Of a DNA stretch of 64,000 bases, positions 11,320-22,226 are shown piece after piece; position 1 is the first letter of the stretch, and each line of letters begins with the position of its first letter. The position numbers were made by a program, and so were the translations under genes. The notes beneath the pieces are model-generated. The model was given only the letters and a program-made list of their open reading frames with translations, did not search any database and was not told the origin of the DNA. This DNA comes from Sepiola atlantica (lineage: Eukaryota; Mollusca; Cephalopoda; Sepiida; Sepiolidae), in contig OY744525.1 of the NCBI GenBank assembly GCA_963556195.1, forward strand, positions 81,654,040 to 81,718,039, read 5' to 3'.

Positions 11320-11540
11320 CTTTTTTCTGTCAGTATATGGTATTTGTTCTGTTCAGCTGTAGGAGGTTCACCCTCACTTTGGGAAGGAGCTAGTTCATAG
11401 CTAACTGCCTGAGGCGCCCTCACTGGGGAATGTTGATGGGGCTGCTTAAGCAGAGTACACGACTTCTTGTGTGCTGGCCTAGTTACCTGACCTTCCAGCC
11501 TTGTGCCACATCTTCCCGTGCTGGGAGGGAAGTAAATATA
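11320..11540 (+). mobile_element. U2-headed SINE body, degenerate head
   Basis: GTAGGAGGTTCACC, then CCTGAGGCGCCCTCACTGGG and GGGGAATGTTGATGGGGCTG match the body of the SINE at 7630-7925. The head is reduced to TATTTGTTCTGTTC. Confidence 0.7.
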
Positions 11541-11724
11541 CCATGTGAAGTATAAATTGATATCTAAAATAATATATAGTAATAGACGAAAAGTCATGCT
11601 TCTACCATAAACTGGGCTTAATATAAAGACATATTATCTACATATTGTTATACTTTGCCAATATTTTATAGTTTTTTGTTTGCACAACTTTATCTGTGGA
11701 TAATAATATTTATATGTATACTAG

Positions 11725-11763
11725 CAGGAAGACCCAACGTTGCTCGGGATTAAATGACGATCA
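11725..11763 (-). mobile_element. Helitron-like 3' terminus
   Basis: ACTAGCAGGAAGACCCAACG then TTGCTCGGG: on the minus strand this is a hairpin (CCCGAGCAACGTTGGG) a few bases before CTAGT, the form of a Helitron 3' end. The same end occurs at 34893, 24672 and 60827, and on the plus strand near 58800. Confidence 0.5.
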
Positions 11764-11880
11764 CTACGGCATAATCACGTTGACACACCAGTCCTTGTTA
11801 GATCACTGAAGTTGAGCAATATTGAGTCTGGTCAGTACCAGATGAGTGACCATTTGGGAATACCAGGCGCTGTATGTAGG
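11764..11880 (+). mobile_element. 5S rRNA-derived SINE head
   Basis: CTACGGCATAATCACGTTGA, AGATCACTGAAGTTGAGCAA, GGTCAGTACCAGATGAGTGA and TTGGGAATACCAGGCGCTGT line up in order along the full 5S rRNA (CTACGGCCATACC, GATCTCGGAAGCTAAGCA, TGGTTAGTAC, GGGAATACCGGGTGCTGTA). The match is diverged, so this is a SINE3-type head or a 5S pseudogene rather than a working gene. It is embedded in the Helitron-like sequence and followed by tRNA-like SINE sequence. Confidence 0.8.
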
Positions 11881-11910
11881 AGGACGTCAACACCTCTCTG
11901 CAAGAACTGA

Positions 11911-12460
11911 AAAAAACCCAACGTTGTCTTCACCCCTAACAGGGATATACATGCGACTGGGGACCGCTTGTGAATTTGTTATTCCCATGAAACTTCCTCA
12001 TTTGGAGGAAGCCGGTTCAACCCGCCCAGGGTGAATGCCGTACCAGGGTAGGTACAACTACCTACTTTTTCATTGTGCTCATAACACCATATTACTTTCT
12101 TTGTTTTTACTGGTTTACAAGACCCAGGGTTGTAAGTTCGAACCCGTTGGTAGGTAGATCAGTTGTTTAAATCTATACTGATGAGTCTTCAAAAGACCAA
12201 ACAAGCTTGTCTGTAGATGAATAAATGATATTTAATTATTATTATATGTATATACACTACTAAAACCCTGTGGATCTCGCTTGTTTGTCCCCGTGCACAC
12301 TGGATGATGTCATTCATCAAAACAGATGGGTATGATCATGTAGAGTGGAAAAATACACTAAACGATGACATTGTCCGTTAAAACATGAGACAGAGGTGGG
12401 GAGGGGGAGAAGAAATCCCTTGACATTTTATCTAGACGACCCGTGACCCAAACCATCTAA
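11911..12460 (+). repeat. 550-bp duplicated block, copy 2
   Basis: Partner of 8771-9320. This copy keeps its surroundings: 5S head upstream and ACCCCTGGGGCTTTAGT downstream. Confidence 0.95.
12115..12225 (+). mobile_element. tRNA-like SINE with hammerhead-like tail, copy 2
   Basis: Counterpart of 8975-9085 within the duplicated block, differing by one substitution (AACCCGTTGG). Confidence 0.7.
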
Positions 12461-12474
12461 ACCCCTGGGGCTTT
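12259..12474. mobile_element. Possible about 215-bp element with short inverted ends
   Basis: Begins ACTAAAACCCTGTGG and ends CCCCTGGGGCTTTAGT, which are imperfect reverse complements. TATA-type sequence lies outside both ends. No coding capacity. Confidence 0.45.
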
Positions 12475-12475
12475 A

Positions 12476-12513
<38 letters not shown>
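12476..12513. repeat. (AT)n microsatellite
   Basis: About 38 bp immediately after the possible element end. Confidence 0.95.
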
Positions 12514-12515
<2 letters not shown>

Positions 12516-12647
12516 CATAATGGAGATTATGTATCTGTCTGTCTGAAGCAAAAACTGTACTATTTAAGACTATTGTGTTTATTATGAAATAGTATAGTAT
12601 ATACTATTTCAGACTAATGTACTATCTTTAACTACTCAATTAAGGGG

Positions 12648-12785
12648 TGTAGTGTAGTATCTGCTCTGTTGTCATGATACCATCCTCCCAGGCATTACCT
12701 CCTCCTTTTTTGAAAGGTTTGGAGATGTGTCGTATCTGTTCTGTTGTCATGATACCATCATCCCAGGCATTACCTTCTTTTTTGA
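12648..12785 (+). repeat. Tandem pair with U2-like core
   Basis: GTATCTGCTCTGTTGTCATG and ATACCATCCTCCCAGGCATT are followed about 75 bp later by GTATCTGTTCTGTTGTCATG and ATACCATCATCCCAGGCATT. GTAGTATCTG-TTCTG resembles the U2 head of the SINEs nearby. Confidence 0.8.
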
Positions 12786-13079
12786 GAGATGTGAGAAAAT
12801 TCGAAAATTTAAATGAAAAAGAAACTACTTGTTTGTTTTCACTAAAACTTGAAATATGAATCATTAATAAGTAAAATTAAAAAAAGAATAATAAGAAAAA
12901 CCAAAACATTTGTTACTGAAATGCTCCAAGATTCTATGAGTTTATGACTATTGGAAAATCCGCCTTTAGAATTGGTCTGTTTAACAACATTTTTAAAACT
13001 AAAAGATGTTTGTTTAACGGCATTGTTACTTTAAAGGAGTATCATAATTTTTCCCTGAAAGAAAATAAAGTTACTTTTC

Positions 13080-13242
13080 TCCCCACAAGGGCAAAGTTAG
13101 ATGCAAGGTCGGCCTTTAAGGTGAGGAATACCTATCTACCAAGAAAGGGTCACTCTAGATTGGGACAAAATAATAAATTGCGTCAGTCTAGAAGGATTAC
13201 TCTTTCTCTGACCGAGGGCAGAACAGATTCTACACTTTGAAT
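13080..13242 (-). mobile_element. SINE with U2-like head, second subfamily
   Basis: The minus strand starts TCAAAGTGTAGAATCTGTTC, then CCCTCGGTCAGAG, ATCCTTCTAGACTG and TTTTGTCCCAATCTAG. The same order (CTCGGTCTGTGAAGG, TCCTTCTAGGCTGAG, TTTTGTCCCAATCCAG) occurs at 19199-19400 on the plus strand. Confidence 0.7.
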
Positions 13243-13589
13243 TATTCATTCACAAATAAAGAATATAATTTCATGTACAAATTAGGTACAAAGCCATAAA
13301 AAGTTTGGGAAGTGTGTATAGAGGCGTCTGTGGCCAGCCTCTGTCTATTCTACTCGTAACTAGATGCATTTTGATCAGTTCGCCCAAGCTTTGTTTATTC
13401 CTTCCACCACTTTCACTTCAGCAGTCACCATAATACCACATTTACTTAAAATATCCCAAAAGGATTAATCCCCCCCCCCAATGAGATTCTACTTTTTTTA
13501 GGCGATTATTATTTTTTATTTGATGTTTTACTTTTATTCACCTTAAACAAGACATATTGTCACTAAGACATAAGAGGCTTTTGTGAATT

Positions 13590-14545
13590 AGGGGACAGAT
13601 TTATAAGGGGGCATCCTAAGTGGGGAGTTGTGAAACAAGATGTTTGTTCACATTACATTTAAATTTCTGCATGTTGGTACAGTCGGAAAAACAGGGAGCA
13701 TGGAAGGAATTCCAAAGGCCAGCGGTTCGAGGAAAGAAGCTATTAGAGTAAAAAACTTTTCCGGCATCTGAGGACGTTTACAATGAAGGGGCGGGATTTT
13801 GCTGCTTGTCAGGATGGTCCGGGGTATTTACGTTGAGGATGTACAAAAGCAGTAAGTTCGGCAGAGCACATTCCATGGAAGTACTTGTAAAACAAACACA
13901 GAGATGGAACATTGCGGCGAAGGAACAGGGACTGAAGCTTGATAGACAGTGCGGGACCTCTTAGGTTAGAGACTCTTTTGTCCAAGAGGGAGAGACTAGT
14001 AGTTGTCGCACCAGTCCAGATGTGACAACAATACCTCATTCGGTTACCTCATTTGTGTACTGCTCAGCATGGAGTGAAAATGTTTTACTCTGTCTAATGT
14101 GATGTCTGAGGGATTCCCAATCAGCCCGTTAGTAATATCTCGGTGTCTTTAGCAATAGTGCTTCAGTTTCAGGTCGGAGGTTTATTGTGATATCAACCAT
14201 TTTCACAAGGTGATCAGTGTTCAAGTGGGCTATCGGCCTCCGTCACACAAACCTCGGGTAGTATTTTCAAGAATAGGTCGAGAAATGAGGCTTGCTGATC
14301 CTCACGATCTGGAGTTTGATTGGGAAAGTGACGGTTTGTTAAAGGAAATATGCAATCGAGAAATTACGCGAGCAGTTACCAGCTCGAGAAACCAAGCTAA
14401 TCTATGTGATGGATATTAAAATCACATAATACATGAATTTGGATGCTTGGATCCAAAGAAAATGCTGCATCTACACTGTCGGAGACATAGTCGAGTAGGG
14501 CACATTCCTGGATCGAGGCAGAATTGTAGAGGAAATATAGGTAAC
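13590..14545 (-). mobile_element. LINE family A copy with endonuclease part joined to the post-RT part
   Basis: Minus strand: 14545-14060 gives endonuclease-like pieces (CDFNIHHI, HLVKMVDITINLRPETEALL, RADWESLRHHIRQ); 14042-13600 gives the post-RT tail (MRYCCHIWTGATTTSLSLLD, SLCLFYKYFHGMCSAEL). The catalytic RT region between them is missing, so this copy carries an internal deletion or was joined from two pieces. Stops and frameshifts present. Confidence 0.75.
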
Positions 14546-15502
14546 TAAAGCATTTTTGTAGAGTTATTTTAGAATTTAAAATGGGATCAGTTTCGTATAT
14601 ATATTTAATTTAAAACGACCCCCCATTTCCAGGCCATTCTAGCATTTATGGTGGTTAATTTTTTTGTTACCACTAACCCTAAGTTCAAGTGGTTGTCAGT
14701 TAGGGTTAAGTTAAGAAGACCATAATGAATATTTTGAAAAATTATTTATTGGCGAAAAATTATTTATTGGAATATTGTACCAAAATAATTTATTAGGGAG
14801 AATACTTTGAACCATTTGATGTCCAACATCACAAAATCGAGCTTTGTGAAAAATATCACTTTTTTGCAGAATTTTAATAGTTCCTCCTTTGTCTCTCACA
14901 CGGTTATTCAATGTGAACATGATTACAATAAATAAATAGGAACAAACAATGATATCGGCTATGACAGAATTAAAAATACCTGGTACAAATGAGTGCTCTG
15001 AAAGAGTTAATTATCGGGTAAAAATATTGACTGAACATTGGTAAGAGGAGACAATGCAAACCCAAATTAACCGGAACGAAAATTGCTCCAGGTGAGAAAG
15101 TTCAATAGCACCATAGCTGTAGCCACTCGACCCTGTTTTTTTAATGGGAGTTTTGTGAAATTTAAATTGATTTTATTCAGGTATCTTTTGGTAGTTAAAT
15201 AGAAAATTTCCACTCTGTCATGTTCGCCATATCTGAGGTCGGAAATTTTGACCGGTGTTAATCCCCACAAATCCATGATTTTATTTTCGTCTGTTTCGAC
15301 AAAATTATGTATTAGATACGTTATTACTCGATGTTTAATTTGTAAGGCTATATAATAATGTGAATTTATAATATATTTAAATTTTGTTAAGAAAAATTCC
15401 CATTTATAAAAAATAAGTTTGAATTCATTATTTGTTAATCCTTGCTTGTTACTTTCTAATTAATTATTTTTGATAAATAATTAATAATTAAACTATTTAA
15501 AA

Positions 15503-15668
15503 AAATAGGTACTTTTACACAATACGAACCAAACTGTATTTTTAACCCTAAACAAACCCTAACCTAATCCTAAGCTAATTTTAGGTTTAATTTGGCAAAA
15601 GTCGGTTTAGTTTGGTTTGGTTTGTGTAGAAATACTAGTTTGGTTTGGTTTGTGTAGAAATACTAAAA
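15503..15668. mobile_element. Small inverted-repeat element (MITE-like)
   Basis: The left end GTACTTTTACACAATACGAA then CCAAAC is complementary to GTTTGGTTTGGTTTGTGTAG then AAATAC at the right. The right end holds two tandem copies of a 29-bp unit (AGTTTGGTTTGGTTTGTGTA then GAAATACTA). Confidence 0.6.
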
Positions 15669-15712
15669 AATATTTTTTTAAATAATTAAATTTCCAATTA
15701 TATATAATTATA

Positions 15713-16440
15713 TGGCGTATCAGAAGAAATGTTGACCCGTAGTCATCATGCCACTATTCCGATTTCACAACAGCAATAGATAGTCTGTCCTGCATCAAAC
15801 GGTAATAATTTTTAAAAAGTCAAAATTTTTTTCATGTAAAATTTTATAAATAAAACTTGCTGGAATAATTTTTTAAATGAAAATTTAATATAAAGGAAAA
15901 ATGTTTTTTTTTTTTTTTAATATATGCCATTCGACTATACTATGATTGGTAGAAAAATTCATATTTTAATGTTTGGAAAATTTTCCTCCGAAAAAATCAA
16001 ATAGCATATTTGATTAGTTATTTTTCTAAAATAATTCATTCAAAATAAAAACAAAGGTGCTGGTGCAGATTAAGACCCAAGCTAAAATCGACTTGGCGTC
16101 GTTAGGTTTAGGGTTAGGATTATCGTTAGGGTCAGTGTTAGCTTGGGTCCGGGGTCCTAATCTGCACCAGTACCAAAATAAAAACATTTTATATTTTCCG
16201 AAAGAAAAAAAAAATCTAACCACATATTTGATTACTTATTTTTCTAAAAGAAATTATTTAAAATAAAAATACGAAACTTTTCCTTCCAGCAAGTTTTAAT
16301 TATAAAGTTTTACATTGAAAAAGATTTTGATTTTTAAAAAAATATGACTGTTTGGTGCCGGAGAGACATTCTATTGATTGCGGCTTGTGGTTGTGAATTC
16401 AGAATAGCGACTACGGGTCGATCCTTCTTCTGATATGCCA
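15713..16440. mobile_element. Fold-back element with long terminal inverted repeats
   Basis: Left end TGGCGTATCAGAAGAAATG then TTGACCCGTAGTC; right end GACTACGGGTCG then ATCCTTCTTCTGATATGCCA. Complementarity continues inward for over 150 bp on each side (AAACTTGCTGG / CCAGCAAGTTT). No transposase. A second palindrome is nested at 16056-16176. Confidence 0.8.
16056..16176. repeat. Nested palindrome inside the fold-back element
   Basis: GGTGCTGGTGCAGATTAAGA then CCCAAGCTAA pairs with TTAGCTTGGGTCC...TCCTAATCTGCACCAGTACC. The loop contains GTTAGGTTTAGGGTTAGGAT. Frames on both strands here are mirror images and are not genes. Confidence 0.8.
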
Positions 16441-17059
16441 AATATATATATTATTATTAATAATTAAACAAATTGGTGAAAGCAATTTATTTGGAAGAAA
16501 CAGGCAAAAATATAATGGGATATTTTTTTAGAGGTTGAAAGTTCAGATTTTAGATATGGCGGCCATGACGGAGTGGGAATTTTCTATTAATCAGTTATGT
16601 TTATGCGTCAGACGATCTGATGATGTTGCTATATAAATGTCCTTTTCGTAACTAGGTACGATTTGAAAGCAAAGATCCAATGTTTTCTTTGTAAGCAGTA
16701 GTGGTTTTCTTGTTGATATTTATTATTTCATATTTTTTGACCAAAATAGCATAAAGGGAGATAACTCATAAATACACATAAGTATAAAGGGGAATAACTC
16801 ATTAACACAAGTAAAGACCTCTTGAAAAATATTTATATAAAAATAGACAACTATGAAAATAAATGCTGAAATCAGAGACCCTGTGTAGATTCAGCACTGG
16901 ACATTGAAATTAATAGGTTTAGCATGCTACAATTTATGACGTCACTCAAACATGCCATACCTTCCTAAACTTAAAACATAAAATCATTTTTTTCTTTTTG
17001 ACTTGGTTTTAGAATAACAATTTTTCCATGAAAGAACTCTCAGACGTTCTCTCTCCCAA

Positions 17060-17300
17060 TAGGATCTCTATGAATCCGATGAGCTTTCTGTATTTATGCC
17101 CCCCTTGACGAAAATACCCACGACCCACAGCAAAATCCCATCCCTTCACTGTAGATATCACTGAATGCCAGCAGATTTTCTACTGATATGATAACCTCTT
17201 TCGTTGAACTGATTGCCTTTGGAACTCCTGTAGCTACCAAGTTTACCCTTCAGTGCCCAAAATGAAATTGCTTAAACTCGTTTCTGTGAATATGGCTCGA
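17060..17300 (+). mobile_element. LINE family A degenerate fragment
   Basis: TTCACTGTAGATATC, GCAGATTTTCTACTGATATG and TTTGGAACTCCTGTAG parallel the family A tail (FTVEVP..RAFYSNSFFP..FGNSL) but heavily mutated. Confidence 0.55.
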
Positions 17301-17439
17301 CGCATGCACTTGCCTAAATTAATAAAAACAAAAAAAACAATTTAAGTCAATCAGATACATTTCTCTGAATTTATGAAATTTGCTGTTTTGATCCACTAAG
17401 AGTAAATAAAAAGCCAGATTTTTTCATTCAACAAGTATG

Positions 17440-18080
17440 TTGAGCCCACATCCACGACAGAGCTAACATCGACCTTTCACCAGCTTCCCTCTATGGGGCT
17501 TTGGGAAAGCTGAGAATGCATTTCTCCACTCACACACTCATAGCCACTCTGACACCAACACACACACATACACAATGCATTAACTCTTTCACCTTATCGT
17601 CTGCTGATTAAAAACAAATGTATAAACTTAACCACTTTAATACTCCTAACATTTCTCACTGAACTTTCTACAATGAAAACAAATGAACATTGACTCTTAT
17701 TAATAACCTTCAATCAAATGAACATTTTAAGTGGGGAAGTTTTGATTACGATTTTTAAGACCCGTGGATAATTCACGTCCCTTAAATTATCGACTCAGCT
17801 TTCCTCGATATCTCAACCAATAATCTCCCTTGTTCTACAAGGACTCTCAAAATATGATCAACTATTCTATGTTTTCCTATCTACGTAAACTTCCATTTTA
17901 AACATATATAAATATCTCTTTTGTGAACTTATGCTTTTGAATTCATTATTTTGTTTGTATTCATCATAACATTTCTCCCGCTCTCTCACATTTGAGTATT
18001 ACCTAAAACGGTTTTCCTTTAAAATGTCCCCCTAAAATCGGCTCTCTCAAAAATCTTCTCCCCAAAACTGAAACCCTTAA
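17440..18080. other. Intron stretch, nothing recognised
   Basis: CA- and T-rich spacer between LINE fragments; no frame, repeat or RNA gene recognised. Confidence 0.4.
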
Positions 18081-18084
18081 AAGG

Positions 18085-18395
18085 GTCCATCATGGAATTC
18101 CCTTCATGCTCCCTGTTTCCCCGATCGTACCGACATTCAGAAATTTAAATGTAATGTAAATAAACTTTTCATTGCCCAACTCTTCGCTTAGGTTTCCCCC
18201 TATAAATCTGGCCTCTATCACAGTAACCCCTTATATTTGAGTAGCAATATAAATCTGGCCTCTATCACAGTAACCCCTTATATTTGAGTAGCAATATAAA
18301 TCTGGCCTCTATCACAGTAACCCCTTATATTTGAGTAGCAATATAAATCTGGCCTCTATCACAGTAACCCCTTATATTTGAGTAGCAATATGCTT
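18085..18395 (+). mobile_element. LINE family A 3' end with expanded tandem repeat
   Basis: TCCCTGTTTCCCCGATCGTA then CCGACATTCAGAAATTTAAA is the last coding stretch of family A. The 3' UTR after it is dominated by the four-unit repeat at 18201-18388. Confidence 0.75.
18201..18388 (+). repeat. 47-bp unit x 4, perfect tandem repeat
   Basis: The unit starts TATAAATCTGGCCTCTATCA and ends TTGAGTAGCAA. All four copies are identical by reading. It derives from the LINE 3' UTR, which normally has one such segment (compare CAGTCACCCCTTATGTCTAC at 31813). Confidence 0.95.
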
Positions 18396-18670
18396 TGTTT
18401 GGGAGCGAACAAAAGTATATATTTTAAAACTACAAATAAGAATAAAGGGGGATAACTCATTAGCACAAGTAAAGACATTGAAAATAAAATAAAATTATAT
18501 TTATATAAAAATATACATGAAAATAATATTGAATATTAGTAGAAGATAGTTTGATGCACACCAAAATTACAATATGTAAAATGCATAGACTTCAACAGTT
18601 TGAAATTACGAGCATTTGGAGGAGAATGACTCCCTGGTTGGGAACCTTTGTTCAAAATAAAGCGACTTAC

Positions 18671-18795
18671 GTTTAAATTTTCCACTTTGTATGAGCTGTA
18701 TGTTTTTCTGACGCATTGTGTTGTGATGTTGAATTTTTTTGCAGTTTCTGGGTCCCACCAATTTCTCAGCTGGCCCTTGCCATCATAGTGCATAC
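18671..18795 (-). CDS. M13 peptidase exon (YDGKGQLRNWW...C...YSSY)
   Basis: 2 nt plus 41 codons between acceptor CTTCTGGTAG and donor AAC|GTAAGTCG. MHYDGKGQLRNWWDPETAKK matches the family 'YD..GNL..WW......F', and TTQCVRKTYSSYKV matches '...C....Y..Y.V', with a conserved cysteine. It ends in phase 0 and leads into the ENIAD exon. Confidence 0.97.
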
Positions 18796-19198
18796 CTACC
18801 AGAAGATAAACAAAAAATTTAGGTGAAATCGGTGCAAATGAGTTTTATTTAAAAAAAAAAGTTTTAAAAAAAATGACATAAGATAAAAAGAAACTAAAAT
18901 AAAATAAAATCGTCACTTCACAAAATCCCAAATTGCATCACATTTTCTAGCATCATTAATCTCAAAAATTATTTTAAAAGCAGCGTTTATTACAGGACAG
19001 GTGTGCAATAGGAATTGCAAAAAAAAAAACGAGAATTCTTAAAACCTGTTAAAAAAGTTTTTTTTCTTCTTTTTTATTAATGAATTGATAACACTTAAAT
19101 ACTAAACTTTGTGATTATCGTAAAAGAATTCGGAAAAATGTATTATTTTCAAAGCTCCATTCAAGTTTATATTAAAACCATCCCCATAATTTTATTTC

Positions 19199-19400
19199 AT
19201 GGCTAAGATCAAAGTGTAATATCTGTTCCGATACTACACTTCATCTTTTCTGTCCTCGGTCTGTGAAGGAGAAGTCCTTCTAGGCTGAGACAATTTTTAT
19301 TTTTGTCCCAATCCAGGGTTCCCCTTTTTGGCGGGTTAGATTTTCCCCACATTAAAAAGCGACTTTGTCTCTACCTCTGCCCTCGTGTGGAGGCAAGTAA
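19199..19400 (+). mobile_element. U2-headed SINE, second subfamily
   Basis: TGGCTAAGATCAAAGTGTAA then TATCTGTTCCGAT is U2 snRNA-like. The body has CTCGGTCTGTGAAGGAG, TCCTTCTAGGCTGAG and GTCCCAATCCAGG. Confidence 0.75.
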
Positions 19401-19889
19401 ATCGGAACAGCGCACATTCCATGTTAAAAACAACAGACAAATAGAATGGAATTAAAGAAAAAAACATGAGTAATTAAAAAAAGTCTTAATTTTTTCTTGT
19501 TGAAACAAAAGTTCAATTTGGAAATTAATTTTCTTTGTGCGCCATTTTAAACATACAGCAATCGAGTCTATGATATTTAAATTTTTACACTGATGTAAAC
19601 TACGACATTTGATTTATTGTAGAGGAATGAATGTACGTAAAATGTTTACATATAAAACACCAATCACAATAGCAGAACAATAAGTCTTGCGATAACAATG
19701 CACCTAAGATAGGAAATTGATATCTTGTGATCTGTTTTAATGAAACATACAGCATTCAGCTAGCTAAAGGCTGACTGCACTTACAAAGGAAAACAAGAGA
19801 GAAATGTTTTACGGAAAGCAGAAACTACAAAGATTAAAATTAGTTTTGGCAAATTGGTTTTGGCTTTTCTTTTTTTTATAGAAATCGGT

Positions 19890-20085
19890 CCAGACAAGAC
19901 ATGAAGCCACTCGATGTAAGGAGCTAAAAAAATACTACTACAAAAACTAGCCAATTATAACTGTTAGGTGGATAGATTTCGACCCAGAAAACAGCAATTC
20001 TTCCCCCTTTGTCAGAAACATCGCTCCTGGAATGTAAGGACTTTAGGAGAAAATAAGGGAAGCGAGAGTTACGAGGCTTCCGAAA
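19890..20085 (+). repeat. Dispersed repeat, partner of 50015-50220 (inverted)
   Basis: CCAGACAAGACATGAAGCCA, GGTGGATAGATTTCGACCCA and GAAAACAGCAATTCTTCCCC match the reverse complement of the repeat at 50015-50220. A third piece is at 30450-30480. Confidence 0.8.
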
Positions 20086-21500
20086 GTAAACGCAAGGTCC
20101 ACTTTCTACTCTCGTTTAGTGATCATCATATGGAAAGTAATTTTATAAAATCGGTTTCAAGCTCGCAAGTGCAGTATACCATGGGTTAATTACTTATCTG
20201 GTTGCAGGTTTTATTTCTGTTTTCCTTTTAAAGTAGTTGCTATATTAAGGCTTTAAAGTCTGGTCCAGTCCACTATAGAGTTGCATAATGTACCATGTGT
20301 CAGACACCTATCTGGTCATAAACACTTGAAAGACAGTCTATCCTATATTGTAAAATAAACGCTCGATATACTTTTTCAACTTTCGTGTGTTTAAATATCT
20401 ACCATTTTGGTTGTTCACGGTTCTGTCAACAGATTGGTTATGGTTAATAGTTCGTGCTTTGGATTAAAGTTTAATGATGAAACTTCCGAATGAGTTGTCA
20501 ACTCTAAATAAATAACATTTATTGATTCATTTTCTTCTAGACGAGTTGCCTTATGAAGACTTCAGAGCCTAGTCTACTCTACTATTTTACTGATAGCTGG
20601 AGGGGAGTCGAGATTGGTTCATACCTTTCCGAAGAGTATTAGGGAAGAAACAATTTTACTATTTGGATAAAATTTGAACATATCATGTGGTTGTAACCGG
20701 AATATAGTGAAAAGGTGAACAGAGTAATTTAACAATCGCGAGGTTGAGCTAGCAAGTCCCATGAGATCTTGTTAGTTCTTGTTCTTTTTATAGGATACAC
20801 AGACGATTCCATTCCCATTATCTATTAAATGAAGGGCGGTTGTGTGTATGTGTGTCTAGCTAAAAGTAAAAAAAACTATGAAACAAACAGCCACAAAGTT
20901 GGTATATTCTTGATCGGCGTTACCCTGGTGAATAATATCGGAAATTTAAAAAAAGTATAATTCTTTGGGGGTCAGCTGGGCCTGGTTTGCGTTTTTTCAG
21001 CCATTTTCAATGTTATATAAAGGAAAAGTGAATGACTTACATTATTATTATTTTCAATACATTAAAACAAGAGAGAAGAATAGGCTGGGCGGAGGTGAAA
21101 AAGGAGCGAGGGAGAAGGATGTGGAAAAACAGGGAAGGAGGAAAGAGAGAAAGATAGAGAGACGGATTGAGAGAGGTAGAGAGATAGAAGTTACACACAC
21201 TTTTTAACCTCTATTTTGTTTTTTATGGCGCCAGGTAGTTCTGCTAGTTTAAATACTAAATGACACATGCCGAGCCTGCAGTCCGCATCGGTAACGATTG
21301 TACTAATTCCTTATATAGCACATATGTAATGCATACATTGAGGAGAGCGATCACATTCAGCAGCATTGTGCTAGATTCGTGTAGATGCAAATGGAAAATG
21401 ATGCGAAATTGACCTTTTTAAAAAGGATGCGAACATGAAGTCACAGAGAGCACAAGCAAAAACTGAATATAAGATTTATGACTTGATGTAATTGTCTTAC

Positions 21501-21568
21501 CTCTGATACCAAATGCGTGAGTTATTTCATGACCTATAACGGATCCAATGGCTCCAAAATTCAGTGCC
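21501..21568 (-). CDS. M13 peptidase exon with HEITH zinc motif
   Basis: 68 nt between acceptor CTTTTGTAG and donor AGAG|GTAAGACA. It encodes ALNFGAIGSVIGHEITHAFG followed by IRG. HEITH supplies two zinc-ligand histidines and the catalytic glutamate (HExxH, as in neprilysin H583/E584/H587). The family sequence after the motif is 'HAFDDxG'; here it is HAFGIRG, so the Asp-Asp pair is missing. Both junctions complete codons correctly (Q before ALNFG, G after IR). Confidence 0.98.
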
Positions 21569-21921
21569 CTACAAAAGAAAGAAAAAGTATCAGATATATG
21601 TACAGACCTTACAAAAATTGGTCTTAAAAGTTCATTCTTAGTAAATCTTGTTTCAGCTGACATTTTGTCATAGGAGAATTGGTGTGACATTTAGTCCTTA
21701 ATTATCTTATAACAATTGAGCTTGTCGACTCGGTCAGTCAACATAACAATTTTAGCGGCTCCTGCTATATTTGTTGTAGAATCAGAACGCTGAAAATCAA
21801 AGACTGTCAGACAATCTTTTCTTTTAAAACCAGGAAATTAATAACTCAAAAAAACATCAGGTTGAGGAAATGGGAGATTTATTGAGTTGCACACTGCCAA
21901 TCACATCACATTACAATTTTT

Positions 21922-21940
21922 GTGATTGGATCAGAGATAG

Positions 21941-21971
<31 letters not shown>

Positions 21972-21974
21972 TAG
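21922..21974 (+). repeat. (GA)n/(GATA)n microsatellite
   Basis: Purine-rich GATAGATAGAGAGAGAGAGA tract; the frame across it is low-complexity. Confidence 0.9.
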
Positions 21975-22187
21975 AAGAAAAAAGAGTGATAAACATGCGA
22001 CGATTGTCCAAATTTATTTCAATTGTTCAATGCAGGGTGTATTCAGTAATAAACTGGTGTTTATTATTCTTTCCTTGAGCCAAGGCTTTTCTTCTATCTC
22101 TACAATTGCTCTATCTCGTATATTGAGCTAAACCTCTTCACTATAGGTTCCATCTACTAAAAGTTTTACTTTTAGTTTATATTTGAT

Positions 22188-22191
<4 letters not shown>

Positions 22192-22221
<30 letters not shown>
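22192..22221. repeat. (AT)n microsatellite
   Basis: About 30 bp upstream of the hammerhead-like motif at 22427. Confidence 0.9.

Positions 22222-22226
<5 letters not shown>

Noticed and set aside
11764..11880. Functional 5S rRNA gene
   Set aside because: Too diverged from 5S rRNA and fused to SINE sequence inside another repeat.
16100..16145. TTAGGG-like runs as interstitial telomere repeats
   Set aside because: GGTTTAGGGTTAGG occurs only briefly in the loop of the nested palindrome; too short and irregular.
16026..16266. 65- and 69-codon frames with N/P-rich or G/L-rich sequence
   Set aside because: Translation of the nested palindrome in both orientations.
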